Shown: piece by piece, positions 61,628 through 64,000 of the stretch | Numbering within the stretch: position 1 is the stretch's first letter | How the letters are laid out: every line of letters starts with the position of its first letter | Assembly (NCBI GenBank): GCA_958443265.1 | Contig: CAUCKA010000003.1 | Span: 1-64,000 of the forward strand | DNA from: an uncultured Collinsella sp. | GTDB lineage: Bacteria; Actinomycetota; Coriobacteriia; Coriobacteriales; Coriobacteriaceae | Length of the DNA stretch: 64,000 nt | Reading direction: 5' to 3' | The notes under the pieces: model-generated | What the model was told of the DNA's origin: nothing | The model's database searches: none | What the model saw: the letters and a program-made list of their open reading frames with translations, nothing else | Made by a program: the position numbers and the translations under genes

Positions 61628-62251
61628 ATGAAGGTTCTTTTGGTCAATGGCAGTCCCAAAGCAAACGGCAACACCGCCCGCGCACTCGCCGAGGTCGCCG
61701 AGCAGCTCAACGCCGAGGGTATCGATACCGAGGTGTTTCAGCTAGGAGCTAAGCCCATTCGCGATTGCATCGGTTGCGACCAGTGCGGCAAGCTCGATTG
61801 CCGTTGCACCTTTGACGACGACGTGGTCAACAAGCTCATTGCCGCCGCCGAGCAGGCAGACGGCTTTGTCTTTGGTTCGCCCGTCTACTACGCGCACCCC
61901 AGCGGACGTATCCTCTCTGCCCTCGACCGTGCATTCTATGCTGGCAGCAAGGCCTTTGCGCACAAGCCGGGCGCCGCTGTCGCCGTTGCCCGTCGCGGTG
62001 GCACGTCGACCACCTTCGATGTGCTCAACAAGTACTTCACCATCAACCAGATGCCCGTGGTGGCATCCACCTACTGGAACAGCGTCTTTGGCGCCATGCC
62101 GGGCGAGGCCGCCCAGGACGCCGAGGGCCTGGCCACCATGCGAAACATCGGCAAGAACATGGCTTGGCTCCTGCATTGTATCGAGGCAGGACAGGCTGCC
62201 GGCATCGAAGCCCCCGAAGCCGATCGCGAGCGCACCAACTTCATTCGTTAG
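61628..62251 (+). CDS. Flavodoxin-fold NAD(P)H-dependent FMN reductase
   Basis: About 207 residues. Start MKVLLVNGSPKANGNTARAL is the FMN-phosphate loop; FGSPVYYAHPSGRIL is the isoalloxazine-side loop of the iron-sulfur flavoprotein / YwqN group. A CIGCDQCGKLDCRC cysteine cluster at residues ~49-62 resembles the cysteine motif of iron-sulfur flavoproteins, so an Fe-S cluster is possible. GAGGGAG precedes the ATG. Confidence 0.8.
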   Translation: MKVLLVNGSPKANGNTARALAEVAEQLNAEGIDTEVFQLGAKPIRDCIGCDQCGKLDCRCTFDDDVVNKLIAAAEQADGFVFGSPVYYAHPSGRILSALDRAFYAGSKAFAHKPGAAVAVARRGGTSTTFDVLNKYFTINQMPVVASTYWNSVFGAMPGEAAQDAEGLATMRNIGKNMAWLLHCIEAGQAAGIEAPEADRERTNFIR

Positions 62252-62268
62252 AACGGCGAAACATAGAT

Positions 62269-62610
62269 ATGAATATTCAAATCTTCGGCACCAAAAAGTC
62301 CTTCGACACCAAGAAGGCCCAGCGCTATTTTAAGGAGCGTCGCATTAAGGTGCAGTTTATTGACCTTAAGGAAAAGGAGATGAGCAAAGGCGAGCTCACG
62401 AGCGTGATGCAGGCGGTCGGCGGCATCGACAAGCTGCTCAACCCCAAGGCCAAGGACGAGGAGACGCTCGCGCTCATCCAGCACCTCACCCCTAGCCAGC
62501 GCTTCGACAAGTTGCTCGAAAACCAGCAGGTTCTAGCCGAGCCCATCGTGCGCAACGGCAAAAAGGCCACCGTCGGTTATTGCCCCGATGTATGGGGAGC
62601 CTGGGAGTAG
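62269..62610 (+). CDS. ArsC/Spx-fold protein lacking the active-site cysteine
   Basis: 113 residues. ArsC-family thioredoxin-like fold: IQIFGTKKSFDTKKAQRYFKE, IDLKEKEMSKGEL, KLLNPKAKDEE and NQQVLAEPIVRNGKKATVG. The usual redox cysteine after strand 1 is replaced by Ser (GTKKSFDTKK), and the only Cys (YCPDVW) is near the C-terminus, so arsenate reductase activity is unlikely. It follows the flavoprotein gene after 17 bases and is probably co-transcribed. Confidence 0.75.
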   Translation: MNIQIFGTKKSFDTKKAQRYFKERRIKVQFIDLKEKEMSKGELTSVMQAVGGIDKLLNPKAKDEETLALIQHLTPSQRFDKLLENQQVLAEPIVRNGKKATVGYCPDVWGAWE

Positions 62611-62696
62611 CCTGTGTTATTTGCCAGCGCGTGGGTATAAGAGCAGGCGTTTGGCATATGATTCAACTGTAAGCCATGTCTAACAAAGGAGGGCAC

Positions 62697-63827
62697 ATGC
62701 CCAACAAACCCGTGAAGATCATCATGCTTACCGGCTACCTCGGTGCCGGCAAGACCACGCTGCTCAACCACATCCTCGCCAACGACGGCGGCATCCGCGC
62801 CGCCGTGATCGTCAACGATATCGGCGAGATCAACGTCGACGCTAGCCTTATCGCCGACGGCGGCCTTTCCGAGACCGACGACCTCATCCCGCTCACCAAC
62901 GGCTGCATCTGCTGCACGCTTTCGGACGACCTGGCCAACCAGCTGCAGGGCATCGCCGATTCGGGCAAGTTCGACTACATCATCATCGAGGCCTCGGGTA
63001 TTTGCGAGCCTATCCCCATCGCCTACACCATCTCGAGCTTCTGCGACGAGGCCAAGGTGGGCGGCGAGCCCAAGCTCGCGCTCGACAACATCGTGGCCGT
63101 GGTCGACTGCGCCCGCATGTACGACGAGTTCAACGGCGGTCGCGACCTGCTGGCCGAGGACATTGACGAGGATGACATCGAGAGCCTGCTCATCCAGCAG
63201 ATCGAGTTTTGCTCCACGCTGATTCTTAATAAGACTGACACCGTCACCCCCGAGCAGATCGCAGAGCTCAAAGCCATCGTGCGCAGCCTGCAGAAGGACG
63301 CCGTGATTGTCGAGGCTCAAAACGGCGAGGTCCCCATGGAGGAGCTGCTCGACACCGACCGCTTCGACTTTATGCGCGCCTACAACTCCGCCGCCTGGAT
63401 CGAGGCCATGGAGCATCCCGAGGAGCACGACGACCCCGAGGTGCTCGAGTACGACATCGAGACCTTTGTGTACTCGCGCCGCAAGCCGTTTGACCTGCAG
63501 AAGTTCACCGATTTTGTTGAGCAGGAGTGGCCCGACGAAGTCATTCGCGTCAAGGGTCCGCTGTGGCAGACCGGCGATCCGGACATGTGCTACATGTTTG
63601 AGCAGGCCGGCCACCAGATGCGTCTGATGGAAAACGGCCTGTTTGTCGATTCTGCGCCCGAGGGCGAGAAGCAGAAGATTATCGACGAGAACCCCGAAAT
63701 CATGCAGATTTGGGACGACGAGACGGGCGACCGCATGACGAGCCTGTGCATCATCGGCCGTCACATGGACAAGGACGCACTCATCGCCTCCCTCGATGCC
63801 TGCCTGACCGACTGGCACCGCGCCTAG
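62697..63827 (+). CDS. CobW/COG0523 GTPase (metallochaperone)
   Basis: About 376 residues from the ATG at 62697 (AAAGGAGG upstream). G-domain: MLTGYLGAGKTTLLNHIL (Walker A), the metal-binding GCICC in LTNGCICCTLSDDL, DYIIIEASGICEPIP, and LNKTDTVTP (guanine specificity). The C-terminal half holds an acidic stretch and a CobW-C-like domain. Members deliver zinc, cobalt or iron to client enzymes; the client is not identifiable here. Confidence 0.9.
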   Translation: MPNKPVKIIMLTGYLGAGKTTLLNHILANDGGIRAAVIVNDIGEINVDASLIADGGLSETDDLIPLTNGCICCTLSDDLANQLQGIADSGKFDYIIIEASGICEPIPIAYTISSFCDEAKVGGEPKLALDNIVAVVDCARMYDEFNGGRDLLAEDIDEDDIESLLIQQIEFCSTLILNKTDTVTPEQIAELKAIVRSLQKDAVIVEAQNGEVPMEELLDTDRFDFMRAYNSAAWIEAMEHPEEHDDPEVLEYDIETFVYSRRKPFDLQKFTDFVEQEWPDEVIRVKGPLWQTGDPDMCYMFEQAGHQMRLMENGLFVDSAPEGEKQKIIDENPEIMQIWDDETGDRMTSLCIIGRHMDKDALIASLDACLTDWHRA

Positions 63828-63866
63828 GTTTATCCAAGCGAGTATTTTTCCGCCTACGTAACCGCC

Positions 63867-63900
63867 AAACCACCACGAAGGTGCCCTTTGTGGTGGTTTT
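63867..63900 (+). terminator. Terminator after the CobW gene
   Basis: AAACCACCACGAAGG pairs with CCTTTGTGGTGGTTT and runs into TT. Closely related in sequence to the hairpin at 22006. Confidence 0.85.
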
Positions 63901-63922
63901 TCGTTCTGAGCCAAGGAGATTC

Positions 63923-64000
63923 ATGTTCAACATTGTGCTGTATGCGCCCGAGATTCCGGCCAATACGGGCAATATCGGCCGCACTTGCGTGGTTACCGGT
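63923..64000 (+). CDS. trmL: tRNA (cytidine(34)-2'-O)-methyltransferase TrmL, N-terminal part
   Basis: The first 26 codons to the window edge read MFNIVLYAPEIPANTGNIGR..., the N-terminus of the SPOUT-class TrmL family, which 2'-O-methylates wobble C/U in tRNA-Leu. CAAGGAG precedes the ATG. Only the start is visible. Confidence 0.85.
   Translation, partial: MFNIVLYAPEIPANTGNIGRTCVVTG

Noticed and set aside
1..64000. CRISPR array, tRNA or rRNA genes
   Set aside because: No regularly spaced direct repeats and no T-loop or rRNA signature sequences were seen.

Overview
The window looks like a chromosomal segment of a gut Coriobacteriia member, most likely Collinsella or a close relative. This is an inference from composition and gene content, not from a marker gene. 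The DNA is GC-rich and codon use is strongly GC3-biased. The content fits an anaerobic intestinal actinobacterium: a choloylglycine/bile salt hydrolase, reverse rubrerythrin, a DUF3516 Ski2-like helicase, LAxTG-type cell-wall proteins, a bacterial Elp3, and PdxST and salvage thiamine genes. No rRNA, tRNA, CRISPR array, phage or transposase gene was recognised.

Layout. 1-359: start of an FAD-linked oxidase. 706-3912: a plus-strand locus of unknown exported proteins; one membrane-anchored member is split by an in-frame amber codon. 4031-4747: DUF554 membrane protein. 4835-10468: a coupled three-gene cassette of a TerB-N/TerB-C protein, a BrxC/BrxD-like P-loop ATPase and an Lhr-like helicase. 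This is the best candidate for an uncharacterised DNA-processing or defence system. 10496-16129: spermidine-synthase-like protein, Elp3, a DUF4097/XRE pair and a methyltransferase. 16247-25895: TrmB, the large helicase, DUF2130, metallophosphoesterase, HIRAN and an alcohol/aldehyde dehydrogenase operon. 26152-31458: reverse rubrerythrin, a PD-(D/E)XK-like protein between two 123-bp palindromic elements, PdxR and PdxST. 31803-40926: an RGG-rich protein, MFS exporter, peptide deformylase, XRE-aminotransferase fusion, LysR/EamA and Kup.

41008-49059: bile salt hydrolase, a deformylase-like protein lacking the catalytic Glu, a purine permease, and a roughly 2-kb tandem duplication of a LAxTG beta-helix surface protein that carried a scrap of the permease gene with it. 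49120-53681: uracil permease, MetE-like protein, LysR regulator and HAD phosphatase. 53851-55883: TPP riboswitch with terminator controlling thiM, a thiamine-binding protein gene and thiE. 55985-64000: patatin, two related GGDEF proteins (one also EAL), flavodoxin-like reductase, an ArsC-fold protein without its cysteine, a CobW GTPase and the start of trmL.

Several non-coding repeat families stand out. There are three 123-bp elements with 19-bp terminal inverted repeats; two of them supply the last codons and stop of the neighbouring gene. A 35-bp palindromic unit occurs at 7907 and as an inverted pair at 53722-53823. Long hairpins lie at 31490-31574 and 42116-42222. Clear operator-like repeats lie upstream of the XRE-aminotransferase, the alcohol dehydrogenase, the MetE-like gene and the LysR/EamA pair. 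All function calls come from reading protein motifs by eye; no database search was run.
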